This document shows, in pieces, positions 16,143 to 26,195 of a stretch of 64,000 nucleotides of DNA; the stretch's first letter is position 1, and the number at the start of each line of letters is the position of its first letter. The position numbers were made by a program, and so were the translations under genes. This DNA comes from Clostridium sp. (GTDB lineage Bacteria > Cyanobacteriota > Vampirovibrionia > Gastranaerophilales > Gastranaerophilaceae), in assembly GCA_018362895.1 (NCBI GenBank), contig JAHALR010000014.1, positions 1 to 64,000 on the forward strand. Direction: 5' to 3'. The notes under the pieces are model-generated. The model made no database searches, had not been told where the DNA came from, and was given only the letters and a program-made list of their open reading frames with translations.

Positions 16143-18092
16143 ATGTCTAACATCGAGGTAATTTTACCTGACAATTCAAAAATTTCACTTCAAGAAGGAG
16201 CAAATGGATTTGATTTAGCTAAAGCAATCAGTGAAGGTCTTGCCAAAAACGCAGTTGCACTTGAAAGAAATGGAGATGTTAAAGACATTAGAACGACGTT
16301 ATCAAATAATGATAAAGTAAAAATCCTAACAGCAAAAGATCCTGAAACACTTGCCATATTGAGACACTCAACTTCTCACGTCATGGCTCAAGCAGTAATT
16401 GCACTGTTTCCTCAGGCTAAACTGGCTATCGGACCTGCTATCGAAAATGGTTTCTATTATGATTTTGACTTAGAAGGTCACACATTTACAGAAGAAGATC
16501 TTTCAAAAATAGAAGACAAGATGAAAGAAATAGTTAAAGAAAACCTTAGCTTTGAAAAATATCTTGTTCCTGATGTTGATGCACAAATTAACGAATTTAA
16601 AGCTCAAGGCGAAATATATAAAGCTGAACTTTTGGAAGAACACAGAGATCACAAACCCACTTTGTTCTTAACAAAAGATAAAAGCGGAAACTCTCTATTT
16701 AACGATCTTTGTGCCGGACCTCACCTTCCTAACACATCTTTTATTAAAGCCTTCAAATTAATGAAAGTTGCAGGTGCATATTGGAGAGGGAATGCAAAAA
16801 ATAAAATGCTTCAAAGAATATATGCAACCGCATTCTGGACAAAAGATGACTTAAAAGCATATTTGACTATGCTTGAAGAAGCTGAAAAACGAGACCACAG
16901 AAAACTAGGTGCAAAATTGGATCTTTTCTCAACAAGAGAAGAACTCGGCGGAGGACTTGTTTTGTGGCATCCTAATCTTGCAGTTGTAAGAGAGGAAATC
17001 GAAAACTATTGGAGAACAGAACACAGAAAAAGAGGCTACGTAATTGTTAATACACCTCACATAGCAAAATCTAAACTCTGGGAAATTTCAGGTCACGCAG
17101 ATCATTACAGAGAAAATATGTTCTTTATCCAAAAGGAAGAAGATTCAGATGACCAATTTATATTAAAACCAATGAATTGCCCGTTCCACATTCTGATTTA
17201 TCAGGCAAACAGACATTCATACCGTTCATTGCCTTTAAGAATGGCCGAACTCGGTACTGTTTACAGAAAAGAACATTCTGGAGCTTTAGCCGGATTGACC
17301 CGTGTACAGGGCTTTACCCAAGATGATGCTCATGTTTTCTGTACACCGGAACAGCTTGTTGATGAAATCAATGAAATTATCGATTTTGTTGCAGACACAA
17401 TGGCTATTTTCAAAATGGATTTTGAAGTTGAGCTCTCAACCCGTCCTGAAAGCTATGTAGGTGAAATTGAAAACTGGAATAGAGCGGAAGCAGGCTTAAA
17501 AGAAGCTATGGACAGACGTGGTATGAAATATGAAATCAACGAAGGAGACGGAGCCTTTTACGGTCCCAAAATCGATTTCAAAGTTAAAGATGCTATCGGC
17601 AGAACATGGCAATGTGCAACCATCCAGTTAGACTTTAACCTTCCTGAAAGATTTGATATCAAATATCAGGATAAAGACGGTCAAATGAAAACTCCTGTTA
17701 TGCTCCACCGTGTAATCTTCGGTTCAATGGAGCGTTTCCACGGTATCTTGATTGAACATTATGCAGGTGCATTCCCATTGTGGCTAGCTCCTACACAGGT
17801 TGCTGTTGTTCCCATTTCAAATGACAAACACACAGATTATGCAGAAAAAGTCTATAAAGCTTTAAGAAATGCAGGAATCAGAGCTAACCTCGATGACCGT
17901 TCAGAATCAATGAACTATAAAATAAGAGAATCATTGCAAGACAAGAAAATTCCTTATGTTGTGGTAGTCGGAGACAAAGAAATTGAAGACGGTACAGTTG
18001 CTATTAGAAAAAGAGGCAAAGGCCCTATTGGCTCATTAAAAATAGACGAATTTGTTTCAGGACTGCTTGAAGAAATAAAAAACAGAGCATAA
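16143..18092 (+). CDS. thrS: Threonyl-tRNA synthetase
   Basis: Class II synthetase, 649 residues, full architecture. It comprises a TGS domain (1-65), the editing domain with HSTSHVMAQAV and the Zn-like CAGPHLPNT, the catalytic core with MNCPFHILIYQ, motif 2 TVYRKEHSGALAGLTRVQGF and motif 3 LHRVIFGSMERFHGILIEH, and a C-terminal anticodon domain. GAGGATAAA precedes the ATG. tsaD begins 2 nt after the stop, making an operon thrS-tsaD-secreted protein. The untranslated leader is short, so no T-box is present. Confidence 0.97.
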   Translation: MSNIEVILPDNSKISLQEGANGFDLAKAISEGLAKNAVALERNGDVKDIRTTLSNNDKVKILTAKDPETLAILRHSTSHVMAQAVIALFPQAKLAIGPAIENGFYYDFDLEGHTFTEEDLSKIEDKMKEIVKENLSFEKYLVPDVDAQINEFKAQGEIYKAELLEEHRDHKPTLFLTKDKSGNSLFNDLCAGPHLPNTSFIKAFKLMKVAGAYWRGNAKNKMLQRIYATAFWTKDDLKAYLTMLEEAEKRDHRKLGAKLDLFSTREELGGGLVLWHPNLAVVREEIENYWRTEHRKRGYVIVNTPHIAKSKLWEISGHADHYRENMFFIQKEEDSDDQFILKPMNCPFHILIYQANRHSYRSLPLRMAELGTVYRKEHSGALAGLTRVQGFTQDDAHVFCTPEQLVDEINEIIDFVADTMAIFKMDFEVELSTRPESYVGEIENWNRAEAGLKEAMDRRGMKYEINEGDGAFYGPKIDFKVKDAIGRTWQCATIQLDFNLPERFDIKYQDKDGQMKTPVMLHRVIFGSMERFHGILIEHYAGAFPLWLAPTQVAVVPISNDKHTDYAEKVYKALRNAGIRANLDDRSESMNYKIRESLQDKKIPYVVVVGDKEIEDGTVAIRKRGKGPIGSLKIDEFVSGLLEEIKNRA

Positions 18093-18094
18093 AT

Positions 18095-19147
18095 ATGTTG
18101 ATAAAAGAATTCAAAAAACCAGTCTCAGGTGAGATTGTAAAAATAGGACCGGATGTTAAAGAGGACATAATCATAATGGCCCTTGAATCCAGCTGCGATG
18201 AAACAGCCTGTGCTATTGTAAAAAACGGAAGAGAAGTACTGGCAAACGTAGTAGCTTCTCAAATCAAAACTCACAGACAGTTTGGTGGAGTTGTTCCTGA
18301 AGTAGCAGCTAGAGAGCATCTTGATGCTGTCAATATGATTATTGATGAAGCCTTCAATCAATCCGGTCTTAAACCTCAAGAAATTACAGCAATCGCTGCC
18401 ACAGTAGGTCCCGGGCTTGTTGGTTCGCTTCTTGTAGGATTAAATGCAGCTAAAGCACTGGCGGTCACTTATGACAAGCCATTTATAGGTGTAAATCATC
18501 TGAATGCACATGTTTGTGCAAACTATATTGACACAGATTTGAAACCGCCAATGATAGCTTTATTAATCAGCGGTGGTCACACACAGATTATTAAAGTCGA
18601 TGATTATCTAAATCAAGAAATAATCGGTGAAACTATTGATGATGCTACGGGAGAGGCGTACGACAAAGTAGCAAGACTCCTCGGGTTGCCATACCCGGGA
18701 GGTCTTAATCTTGATAGAATGGCACCCGCAGGGAATCCAAAAGCCTACAAACTGCCCGAAGCAAAACTTCAAGGAGAATATGATTTCAGTTTCTCCGGAT
18801 TAAAAACAGCAGTTCTTAACCTTACAAGAAAACTGGAAAAAGAACTTGGCGCTATTCCCAAAGAAGATGTTGCTGCAAGTTTTCAAGAATGTATAACAAG
18901 TACCTTATTCAAAAAAACTCTCAAAGCAGCTGATAAATATGGAATTAAACAGATTGTCCTTGGCGGAGGTGTAGCAGCCAATTCAGAAATAAGAAAAAAA
19001 TTCTTCTCTCTTGAAAACAAGGGTTACAAAATATTTGCTCCCGCTATGAAATATTGCACTGATAATGCTTCTATGATTGCAAGTTCAGCATATTTTCTGG
19101 CCAATACAATGGAATCAATGGAGATTGAAGTCTTCTCAAGATGTTAA
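18095..19147 (+). CDS. tsaD: tRNA N6-adenosine threonylcarbamoyltransferase TsaD
   Basis: Transfers threonylcarbamoyl to A37 of ANN-decoding tRNAs with TsaB/TsaE. The ASKHA-fold motifs are ALESSCDETACAIVKNG, the metal-binding HLNAHVCANY and the phosphate loops LLISGGHTQIIKV and LGGGVAANSEIRKKF. The usual family start corresponds to an ATG at 18176, so this reading carries a 27-residue N-terminal extension; the 18176 start follows AGAGGACATAATCATA. I keep the long form because it sits 2 nt after thrS, but the shorter one may be right. It acts in the same tRNA group (Thr) as the upstream gene. Confidence 0.93.
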   Translation: MLIKEFKKPVSGEIVKIGPDVKEDIIIMALESSCDETACAIVKNGREVLANVVASQIKTHRQFGGVVPEVAAREHLDAVNMIIDEAFNQSGLKPQEITAIAATVGPGLVGSLLVGLNAAKALAVTYDKPFIGVNHLNAHVCANYIDTDLKPPMIALLISGGHTQIIKVDDYLNQEIIGETIDDATGEAYDKVARLLGLPYPGGLNLDRMAPAGNPKAYKLPEAKLQGEYDFSFSGLKTAVLNLTRKLEKELGAIPKEDVAASFQECITSTLFKKTLKAADKYGIKQIVLGGGVAANSEIRKKFFSLENKGYKIFAPAMKYCTDNASMIASSAYFLANTMESMEIEVFSRC

Positions 19148-19599
19148 AAAAGATATTATGTATAATTATACTGTCAGCTATAACTCTTCCTGCTTTTTCA
19201 AGAACAAACAATGAAATAGCAAAACAGCTTTATGCAAATGCAGACAGAATGGAAAAACAAAGCAGCGCAAAAGCTGACAAAGCAAGAAGTGACATAGCAT
19301 CTTTTATGATAGATTTAAATATGCTGAATTTCCAAGAAGACAAAGCACAATGGAAGCCGCTTATTTCAAGTTATTATTATGACTCAAGAAGTATGCAAAA
19401 TATTTTTTCAAGATACCTCGGAGTATACAAATCAGCTGACGGAAAAATGATGGGCATTTTTGATGTAAACTGTGAAGACTACAATGACCCTCAAGAAAGA
19501 ATGTATGGCTTTGTAAATACGACTGATGTGTATTTTACTACGACCTACAAAACCAAAAACGGACATAACAAAGGACTGGCACAAAAATTCTGTAAATAA
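19141..19599 (+). CDS. Secreted protein of unknown function
   Basis: A 152-residue protein with a signal peptide (MLKKILCIIILSAITLPAFS, cleavage near residue 20). The rest is charged, with paired cysteines late (VNCEDY and QKFCK). It overlaps tsaD by 7 nt, so it is translated from the same message. The family is not recognised and no catalytic motif is seen. Confidence 0.7.
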   Translation: MLKKILCIIILSAITLPAFSRTNNEIAKQLYANADRMEKQSSAKADKARSDIASFMIDLNMLNFQEDKAQWKPLISSYYYDSRSMQNIFSRYLGVYKSADGKMMGIFDVNCEDYNDPQERMYGFVNTTDVYFTTTYKTKNGHNKGLAQKFCK

Positions 19600-19677
19600 T
19601 ATTGAAGCACAGTTGCCATAAGCAATCAAAAGTGTTATATTTGAATGGCTATGGCTTATTAGATTATAGGATTTGGT

Positions 19678-20436
19678 ATGGGTTTTAACAATAAGAATTT
19701 ATCTGCTAAAGACAGATTGGTTTTGGCACTGGACACAGACTCTCTTGAAGAAGTCGAACGATTAGTAACAACATTAAAAGATTATGTAGGCTGTTTTAAA
19801 GTAGGTCCTCAATTATTTACATCTTGCGCATATGATGCAATTGACCTGATAAAAAATCTTGGTGGAACCGTATATTTTGACGGAAAATTTCATGATATAC
19901 CCTCAACTGTTGCAAAAGCCGGCTCAAACCTTGTAAAAAGGGGAGTAACAACTTTCAGCGCACATCTTGCCGGCGGTTCAAAAATGCTGACAACAACAGT
20001 AAAAGTTGCCAGAGAAACAGCAAAAAAATATAATATGCCTTCACCGACAATTCTCGGTGTAACACTGCTTTCAAGCTTCGGACAAAGAACACTTACAGAA
20101 GAATTGAATGTTAAAATGAATATTGATGAATATGTTGCTCATCTTACATATTTGGCAAAAGAATCAAAAATAGACGGAGTAATAGCGAGTGCATCAGAAG
20201 CACGCAAAATCAGAAAGGAATTTTCTGATGAATTTATTATACTTTGTCCCGCAATCAGACCAACATGGTCTGTTGTAAACGACCAAATCAGAGTGGTTAC
20301 ACCTGCTGATGCCATAAAAGCCGGTGTTGACTATATGGTAGTCGGCAGACCCATTACTTCTGCTGATGATCCTATTGCAGCAGTTAATCTGATTTTAGAC
20401 GAAATTGAAGAAGCAGCCAAAACAATTCAAGTATAA
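19678..20436 (+). CDS. pyrF: Orotidine 5'-phosphate decarboxylase
   Basis: Last step of UMP synthesis. The catalytic lysine-aspartate array is in TVYFDGKFHDIPSTVAKA. Substrate-binding segments are LVLALDTDSLEEV, ILCPAIRPTW and DYMVVGRPITSADDPIAAV. At 252 residues it is typical of the bacterial short form. An AGGA element is 6 nt before the ATG. ald follows after 19 nt and is probably cotranscribed. No other pyr genes are in view. Confidence 0.96.
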   Translation: MGFNNKNLSAKDRLVLALDTDSLEEVERLVTTLKDYVGCFKVGPQLFTSCAYDAIDLIKNLGGTVYFDGKFHDIPSTVAKAGSNLVKRGVTTFSAHLAGGSKMLTTTVKVARETAKKYNMPSPTILGVTLLSSFGQRTLTEELNVKMNIDEYVAHLTYLAKESKIDGVIASASEARKIRKEFSDEFIILCPAIRPTWSVVNDQIRVVTPADAIKAGVDYMVVGRPITSADDPIAAVNLILDEIEEAAKTIQV

Positions 20437-20455
20437 CAAAAGACTGGAGGTTTTA

Positions 20456-21577
20456 ATGATTATTGGTGTACCCAAAGAGATTAAAAATGGTGAAAACAGA
20501 GTCTCATTAATACCTTCGTCTGTAAAAACACTGATAGAAAACGACAACATTGTTTATATTGAAAAAGGAGCCGGAGAAAAAATCGGTTTTGATGATGAAC
20601 AATACAAAGCTGCCGGAGCAAAAATTCTTGATACAGCAGCAGAAGTATATTCAAAATCTGAAATAATAGTAAAAGTTAAAGAAATTCAAAAAGAAGAATA
20701 CGAACTTTTAAAAAACGGCCAAACAGTATTCACATACCTTCACCTTGCTGTTGACCAACCGCTTCTTGATGTATTGTTAAAGAAAAAAATTACAGCAATA
20801 GCATATGAGACAATTCAAATGCCGGACGGCACACTTCCTCTATTAAGACCTATGAGCGAAATTTGCGGCAAAATGTCTATCCAAATAGGAGCAAGACTTC
20901 TTGAAAACAAATATGGCGGATATGGCAAACTCATCGGCGGTGTCCCTGGCGTTCATCCGGCAAAAGTGCTCATTGTCGGAGCAGGGGTTGTAGGCCTAAA
21001 TGCAGCAAAAATAGCTGTTGGTATGGGCGCAAATGTTGTTATGCTTGATACATGTCCGCTAAAACTTGATAATGCTGACAAAATATTTAACGGAAGAGTA
21101 AATACAGCTATTTCAAACAAATATAACCTTGAAAAATATATTAAAAATGCAGATTTAGTAATCGGGGCTGTATTAATTCCTGCAATAAAGGCACCCAGCA
21201 TCATAACAGAAGACATGGTAAAAATGATGAAAAAAGGTTCTTCAATAATAGATGTATCGATAAATCAGGGCGGAATTACTGAAACTATTTCAGAGCCTAC
21301 AACAATTGATGAACCTATCTTTGAAAAACACGGAGTTGTTCATTACGCAGTCCCCAATATACCGAGTATGGTCGGAAGAACAGCAACAATCTCATTAAAT
21401 AATTATACTCTGCCTTACATTTTGAAACTTTCAACAAAAGGTTTCATCGCCGCAGTCAAATCCACTCCGGAACTTTATAAAGGTATAAATACTTATCAGG
21501 GCAAACTGACAAATTCTGACATTGCAAAATCAGCAGGTTACCCGTATTCAGAGCTTTCTATGCTTATCGGATTTTAA
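20456..21577 (+). CDS. ald: Alanine dehydrogenase
   Basis: NAD-dependent oxidative deamination of L-alanine to pyruvate (and reverse). I chose the ATG at 20456, after TGGAGG, giving MIIGVPKEIKNGENRVSL and 373 residues, the family norm; the open frame from 20405 has no site. The substrate lysine lies in YLHLAVDQPL and neighbouring strands, the NAD-binding Rossmann motif is VLIVGAGVVGLNAAKIAVGMG, and the late catalytic HYAVPNIPSMVGRTAT is intact. It could let alanine serve as a carbon or nitrogen source. Confidence 0.96.
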   Translation: MIIGVPKEIKNGENRVSLIPSSVKTLIENDNIVYIEKGAGEKIGFDDEQYKAAGAKILDTAAEVYSKSEIIVKVKEIQKEEYELLKNGQTVFTYLHLAVDQPLLDVLLKKKITAIAYETIQMPDGTLPLLRPMSEICGKMSIQIGARLLENKYGGYGKLIGGVPGVHPAKVLIVGAGVVGLNAAKIAVGMGANVVMLDTCPLKLDNADKIFNGRVNTAISNKYNLEKYIKNADLVIGAVLIPAIKAPSIITEDMVKMMKKGSSIIDVSINQGGITETISEPTTIDEPIFEKHGVVHYAVPNIPSMVGRTATISLNNYTLPYILKLSTKGFIAAVKSTPELYKGINTYQGKLTNSDIAKSAGYPYSELSMLIGF

Positions 21578-21590
21578 TTCAAAATCTATT

Positions 21591-24500
21591 TTAACTGATT
21601 TCAACAAAAGCTTGTTTAATTCTGTCTACACAAGCCTGTGAACTATGCTGCCACTCTCTGAAAGAAATTCTTTCTACCTTGTAACCTGCACGCTCAAGAA
21701 TCGTTTGTTTTTTAATATCAGAAAGATTAGACTTGACCTTATCTTCCACTCCGTCAATTTCAACTATAAGCTCATTGCCTAATTCATCTTTAACAAGCAT
21801 ATCAGGCTCAACTCCGGCAGTTTCAAAGCCGGCTTTAATTTCATAGCCATCCATAATCAGAGCATCAGCAACCTGCTGTTCAAAAGCATTTTTAAACTTG
21901 TTCTTCATAAAGTCATCATCTTTTGCAGAATCAAGATAGCTTTGAATATATTCAATGTAGTCTTTTAAGAGTCCTTGCGGCAGAGATTTAGGGTCTCTTG
22001 ATAAAAATGTAATCAGTTTTTTTCTTGCTCTCGTTATAGCTACATTAAACAAGTTGGGTTTTTGAAGGAAGGTGAGACTCTGTGCAAAACTATTGTCAGC
22101 AACAGCAAGTGAAAAAATCATCACATCTCTTTCATCACCTTGAAAAGTATGTGCAGTACCGACTTCAATCTGATGTTTTCTTATAGTTGTTTCTGTCAGA
22201 ACCTGTCTCAATGCTTTTGAAATCAAGTCTACCTGACCTCTAAACGGAGACACAACACCTATTGAAACAGGATTTTCATCATTACCTTCATCTTCCAGAA
22301 TTATTTCATGTATTCTCTTTAAAACAGCCTCAACTTCAGGCATATTTCTTGTTGCATCAGAATCAACCTTTCCGTCTTTTACAATATGCAGCTCAAGAAC
22401 ATCATTTGTACCGGAATCTTTTGTCATAATACGTATTCTGTTTCCATAAAATTCGTTATTGCTGAATTGAATAATCGGATAATAGCTTCTGAAATGTTCA
22501 TCAAGAAGCACAGGGTTTGTTGAATAATAATTGGCAAGGTCAAACATTGAATTTGTTCTAAAACGCCACATAAGCTGATATTTATCCGGAATATTATATT
22601 GGCTCAAGAAGGACTGTTCTTTGGCTTTTTCCAAAAACGATAAATGAGGAAGCTGTTTATCGTCCCCAACAATCACAGCTTTTTTGGCCCTGAAAAGAAT
22701 CGGGAAACAGCTTGCAATATCACATTGAGAAGCTTCGTCTATAATTGCAACATCAAAAAGACCCGACTTCATCGGCAAAGAACCTGAGACTGCATAAGTA
22801 GTAACACACCAGCAAGGAAACGCCTCCAATAGAGGTTTAAAATCTTCCTCTTCAAGAAGTCTGTTTTGAAGATTTTTCTTTCTTTCCACAATTGCCTTTG
22901 TGTGAATAATCAATCTCTGGCGTTTTACCTGGTCTCTCAAAAGCCCTTTGAGTGATTCACGTCTTTTGTTTTTCAAAATATCAACAGCAAGAACTCTCTG
23001 TTTCTTTTTAAGCTCTTTTATCTGAGTTAAAATCTGGTGTATATTACCAATCTTGTGAATTCTTGTTTCAACAATTCTTGCCTCACATTCCATTTCAGCT
23101 GCCTGAAGTTCCAGAGATAATCTCATAATTGATTCAGGATCAGAAGGAATTGAAGAAACATTTAATATTTTTTTCAGCTTCATTGCACTCAATGTGTTTG
23201 AAATACCTGAGAACAGCCCGGATTTCTCAAGATTTCTTTCTATATTGCCAAGCACTCTTTTTATTTCATCAACTTCATCTTTTTTCAATTTCTTTGTAAT
23301 AAATTCTTTCGAACCCAAATCAGCTTCAAGAGTTTCTTTTTTAGTAATAATCTTCTGCCACTCATTTTCAAGAGAGATTATTTTTTCACATTTTGTTTCA
23401 AGCTCTTTTATAGCCTTTAACAGCTCATGCATATCTTCAACATCAACAAGGATAGCTTCTTCATAGCCTGTATCAATATCCACCTTATTTGCAATAAGGT
23501 CTTGCAGCTGAAAACTTAACTGTTTTTGATAATTTAACCTGCCCGCTCTCAATGCAAGAAAAGGTGCACCGAGTTCATTTAGTCTTTGGGCAACAACATC
23601 AACCGCCTTATCCATTCTGGATGCAACAAGAACCGTTTTCCCGTTAGCCACCAGGTGAGCAACAAGGTTAACAATCGTTTGGGATTTCCCTGTTCCGGGA
23701 GGTCCGTATACAGCTAAGAGAGGATTCTGTTCAATTTTTCTAATTACATCCTCTTGTGAATCACTCAAAGACAAAGGAGTACAAGCTGCAAAATCTTTCA
23801 ACTCTTTTTTTTCTTTCTGACCTTTATCAAAAATTTTGCCCACACCTCTTAAATATTCTTCATTAACAACACAAAGAGCAGATTCCCTAAAAACACCGCT
23901 CGGTTTTTCAGATATTTGAGTCAATTCATGCAAAACACCTGCTGTTATTGAAGGACGTTTAGTTAAAATAACCGCACTTTGATTTGTCACAGAAACTTTA
24001 TCCAGCTTTAAAGACGTACGTGATTGCTGACTTTCTTCAACAAACTCTTCAACATTATCAGAGTCAATCTTTTGATAAAAACTATCAGAATCTTCTTTTA
24101 CAAAATTTTCATTGTCTTCATCTTCCTGATTCAAAGAAATATCAACATCAGGAAGGATAGATTTTAAAGTTGTCAAAAATATATCAACTTTGTCCTTTGT
24201 GAGAGGAAGTTCTGGCACAACCTCCAGCAAACCGTCAAGCATGTGTTCCATTTCATCTTCATCATCACTCTTTTTCATTAAAGCTGTCAAAGCACCTGTG
24301 TTCAAGGAAAGAACATCATCTTGCAGTATACATGCAATGTTCACCCCTTCTCTTTCCAGTTTGCAAGGAGTATACAAAAGCGGGGTCAAAAACTCATTTT
24401 TTCTCTTAGTTCTGGAACTCTTACCTACAAGAAACATATGACCATATATCAGATATTTGTCCTTCTGACTCATCTCACTTTGTATCATTAATTCAGTCAA

Positions 24501-24722
24501 ATCACTGTCCGAACCATCAAGCAAAAGCGGTCTGTCAAAGTTAGTAAAGAGCTCTTCTTCTCCTTTAAGGAAAATCCATTTGTTATCCTTATCCTGTTTC
24601 AGATTTCTAAAAGTAGAACTTTGAACTTCTTCTCGCACACAATCATGAAGGTATAAACTCAATCTTTTTATAAAACTGTCGTGAAATGCCGACTGAATAA
24701 TCTTTGTAGCTTCTTGTAACAT
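21591..24722 (-). CDS. Superfamily 1 helicase with C-terminal Vsr-like nuclease domain
   Basis: A 1043-residue DNA/RNA helicase of the AAA_11/AAA_12 (Upf1-like) type. Walker A is LLAVYGPPGTGKSQTIVNLV at about 340; the Walker B region is FDVAIIDEASQCDIAS; later motifs are VGDDKQLPHLSF, VGTAHTFQGDERDVMIFS and NLFNVAITRARKKLITF. A long coiled segment lies between motifs (about 430-620). The last 100 residues look like a PD-(D/E)xK endonuclease (VEPDMLVKDE and LIVEIDG). Similar single-gene helicase-nucleases occur in DNA repair and phage-defence contexts. GGAGA ribosome site. No partner gene. Confidence 0.85.
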   Translation of the reverse strand: MLQEATKIIQSAFHDSFIKRLSLYLHDCVREEVQSSTFRNLKQDKDNKWIFLKGEEELFTNFDRPLLLDGSDSDLTELMIQSEMSQKDKYLIYGHMFLVGKSSRTKRKNEFLTPLLYTPCKLEREGVNIACILQDDVLSLNTGALTALMKKSDDEDEMEHMLDGLLEVVPELPLTKDKVDIFLTTLKSILPDVDISLNQEDEDNENFVKEDSDSFYQKIDSDNVEEFVEESQQSRTSLKLDKVSVTNQSAVILTKRPSITAGVLHELTQISEKPSGVFRESALCVVNEEYLRGVGKIFDKGQKEKKELKDFAACTPLSLSDSQEDVIRKIEQNPLLAVYGPPGTGKSQTIVNLVAHLVANGKTVLVASRMDKAVDVVAQRLNELGAPFLALRAGRLNYQKQLSFQLQDLIANKVDIDTGYEEAILVDVEDMHELLKAIKELETKCEKIISLENEWQKIITKKETLEADLGSKEFITKKLKKDEVDEIKRVLGNIERNLEKSGLFSGISNTLSAMKLKKILNVSSIPSDPESIMRLSLELQAAEMECEARIVETRIHKIGNIHQILTQIKELKKKQRVLAVDILKNKRRESLKGLLRDQVKRQRLIIHTKAIVERKKNLQNRLLEEEDFKPLLEAFPCWCVTTYAVSGSLPMKSGLFDVAIIDEASQCDIASCFPILFRAKKAVIVGDDKQLPHLSFLEKAKEQSFLSQYNIPDKYQLMWRFRTNSMFDLANYYSTNPVLLDEHFRSYYPIIQFSNNEFYGNRIRIMTKDSGTNDVLELHIVKDGKVDSDATRNMPEVEAVLKRIHEIILEDEGNDENPVSIGVVSPFRGQVDLISKALRQVLTETTIRKHQIEVGTAHTFQGDERDVMIFSLAVADNSFAQSLTFLQKPNLFNVAITRARKKLITFLSRDPKSLPQGLLKDYIEYIQSYLDSAKDDDFMKNKFKNAFEQQVADALIMDGYEIKAGFETAGVEPDMLVKDELGNELIVEIDGVEDKVKSNLSDIKKQTILERAGYKVERISFREWQHSSQACVDRIKQAFVEIS

Positions 24723-24823
24723 AAGTCTCCATATATAATATTTGAAAATTAATCCCTAAAATAATTATAGCTGATAATCAACACTGCGTATCGTACGTAT
24801 TATTGAGATTATGTTTGTTGAGA

Positions 24824-24866
24824 TATAAAAAAGAGGTTTTGAAATTAATCAAAACCTCTCTTTTAT
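24824..24866 (-). terminator. Terminator of hup
   Basis: On the minus strand AGAGAGGTTTTG pairs with CAAAACCTCTTT around an 8-nt AT loop, followed by T-rich sequence, directly after the hup stop codon. Confidence 0.85.
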
Positions 24867-24880
24867 AAAATCTTAAAAGA

Positions 24881-25153
24881 CTACTTAACAGCTTCTTTGA
24901 ATTTTTTACCAGCTGAGAATGCAGGAACTGTTTTAGCAGCAATTTTGATAGTAGCACCTGTTTGAGGGTTACGACCAGAACGAGCAGCTCTTTTTCTGGG
25001 TTCGAAAGTACCGAAACCAACCAAAGTAACTTTTTGTCCTTTAGCAACTGTTTTTGTAACTGTTTCCAAAGTTGCAGCAATAACATCAGCAGCAGCTTTT
25101 TGAGAAACTTTAGCCTTCTTAGAAACTTCTTTTACTAATTCTTCTTTGTTCAT
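24881..25153 (-). CDS. hup: HU-family DNA-binding protein
   Basis: A 90-residue nucleoid protein that bends and compacts DNA. It starts MNKEELVKEVSKKAKVS. The HU signature is visible in KVTLVGFGTFEPRKRAARSG and the DNA-binding arm in GRNPQTGATIKI. A strong AAGGAGG ribosome site lies 5 nt before the ATG, fitting high expression. It is monocistronic with its own terminator. IHF cannot be excluded by sequence alone, but a single homodimeric HU is most likely. Confidence 0.95.
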   Translation of the reverse strand: MNKEELVKEVSKKAKVSQKAAADVIAATLETVTKTVAKGQKVTLVGFGTFEPRKRAARSGRNPQTGATIKIAAKTVPAFSAGKKFKEAVK

Positions 25154-25312
25154 AAGAACCTCCTTTTTGTTAACATAGATTATTATATCTATTTTTCTTA
25201 TTTTAGCAAGCTTTTTTAAACAAAAAATATTAAGAATTACAACTATAATTCATTTTACAGGTGTAATAATTTTATAAAAGCTTTAATAGCAGAGCTTTTC
25301 AGGAAAAATTAA

Positions 25313-26194
25313 TCAAAGAACCCATGCAGGATCCAAACGTCCGAATTTAACATTATTGTAATAATACGTTAGAATTTGATACGCATTATACCCCTGCTGA
25401 GCAAGATTATTGGCACCATGCTGGCTCATCCCGAGACCATGCCCGTTTTTCTTGACATTATCATCAAAAGAAGGCACTGATTTTAAATAAGGCAAATCTT
25501 TATTCCATACTGCACCTGCGTTAACAGTATGGCCTCCGGCCGAAGCCGAATAATAAGCAGGAATAACTTTCTGATTATAAGTAATAACTATACCCTTAGT
25601 TTCAATAACAGCACGATTTGTATTCGCGGTTTCTGCTGAGGCTCCGCCGTAAGCCTGATCTTCGGGAGTGTCTTTTAAATCATATCCATGTGCAGCTCTT
25701 TTGCCTCTATTTGCAATAGCATAGCTTCTTGCTGCAATAGCCTGAGCCTTCAAAGCTTCATAATTCCATTTAGAAGGCATTTCAGAAGGTACAACTCCAA
25801 GCATATATTCTTCCAGTGGTATGTTATTTACAACAACAAGGTTTCCTCCCCTGTTTTCAATAATAAACTCTCCTCTGTACCATCTTCTTTTCGTAGAAAC
25901 AAAGCCTTTATCCTGTGGTTTTATGACAACTCTTTTTATATTAAGGTTGAACCACTGATTATTAAGATTTATAGAAATAGTATCACCACTCGCTTTAAAA
26001 GCATAAGCTTTCATTGCAGCAATTTCATAAAAAGACTTGTTGTGAATCGGACTGATTAAATTAGCTTTTTTACTTACACCTATTCTTACTTCATCAGCAC
26101 CGTCAATCAAACCTATTTTCATTGCTTGAGCACTCTGTGCACAAAAAACAGGAATGAATAGCATTAATATAAATAATATTGTTTTAATTTTCAT
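25313..26194 (-). CDS. SpoIID/LytB-domain exported protein
   Basis: About 293 residues. The start at 26194 gives a clean signal peptide (MKIKTILFILMLFIPVFCAQ, then SAQAMK). The SpoIID domain spans about 110-290: LEEYMLGVVPSEMPSKWNYE, ALKAQAIAARSYA, TKGIVITYNQKVIPAYYSAS and GHGLGMSQHGANNLAQQGY. In Bacillus, SpoIID is a lytic transglycosylase that removes peptidoglycan stem-less glycan; related SPOR-linked proteins act at division. It begins 1 nt after the small gene upstream, so the two form one unit. Confidence 0.88.
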   Translation of the reverse strand: MKIKTILFILMLFIPVFCAQSAQAMKIGLIDGADEVRIGVSKKANLISPIHNKSFYEIAAMKAYAFKASGDTISINLNNQWFNLNIKRVVIKPQDKGFVSTKRRWYRGEFIIENRGGNLVVVNNIPLEEYMLGVVPSEMPSKWNYEALKAQAIAARSYAIANRGKRAAHGYDLKDTPEDQAYGGASAETANTNRAVIETKGIVITYNQKVIPAYYSASAGGHTVNAGAVWNKDLPYLKSVPSFDDNVKKNGHGLGMSQHGANNLAQQGYNAYQILTYYYNNVKFGRLDPAWVL

Positions 26195-26195
26195 A

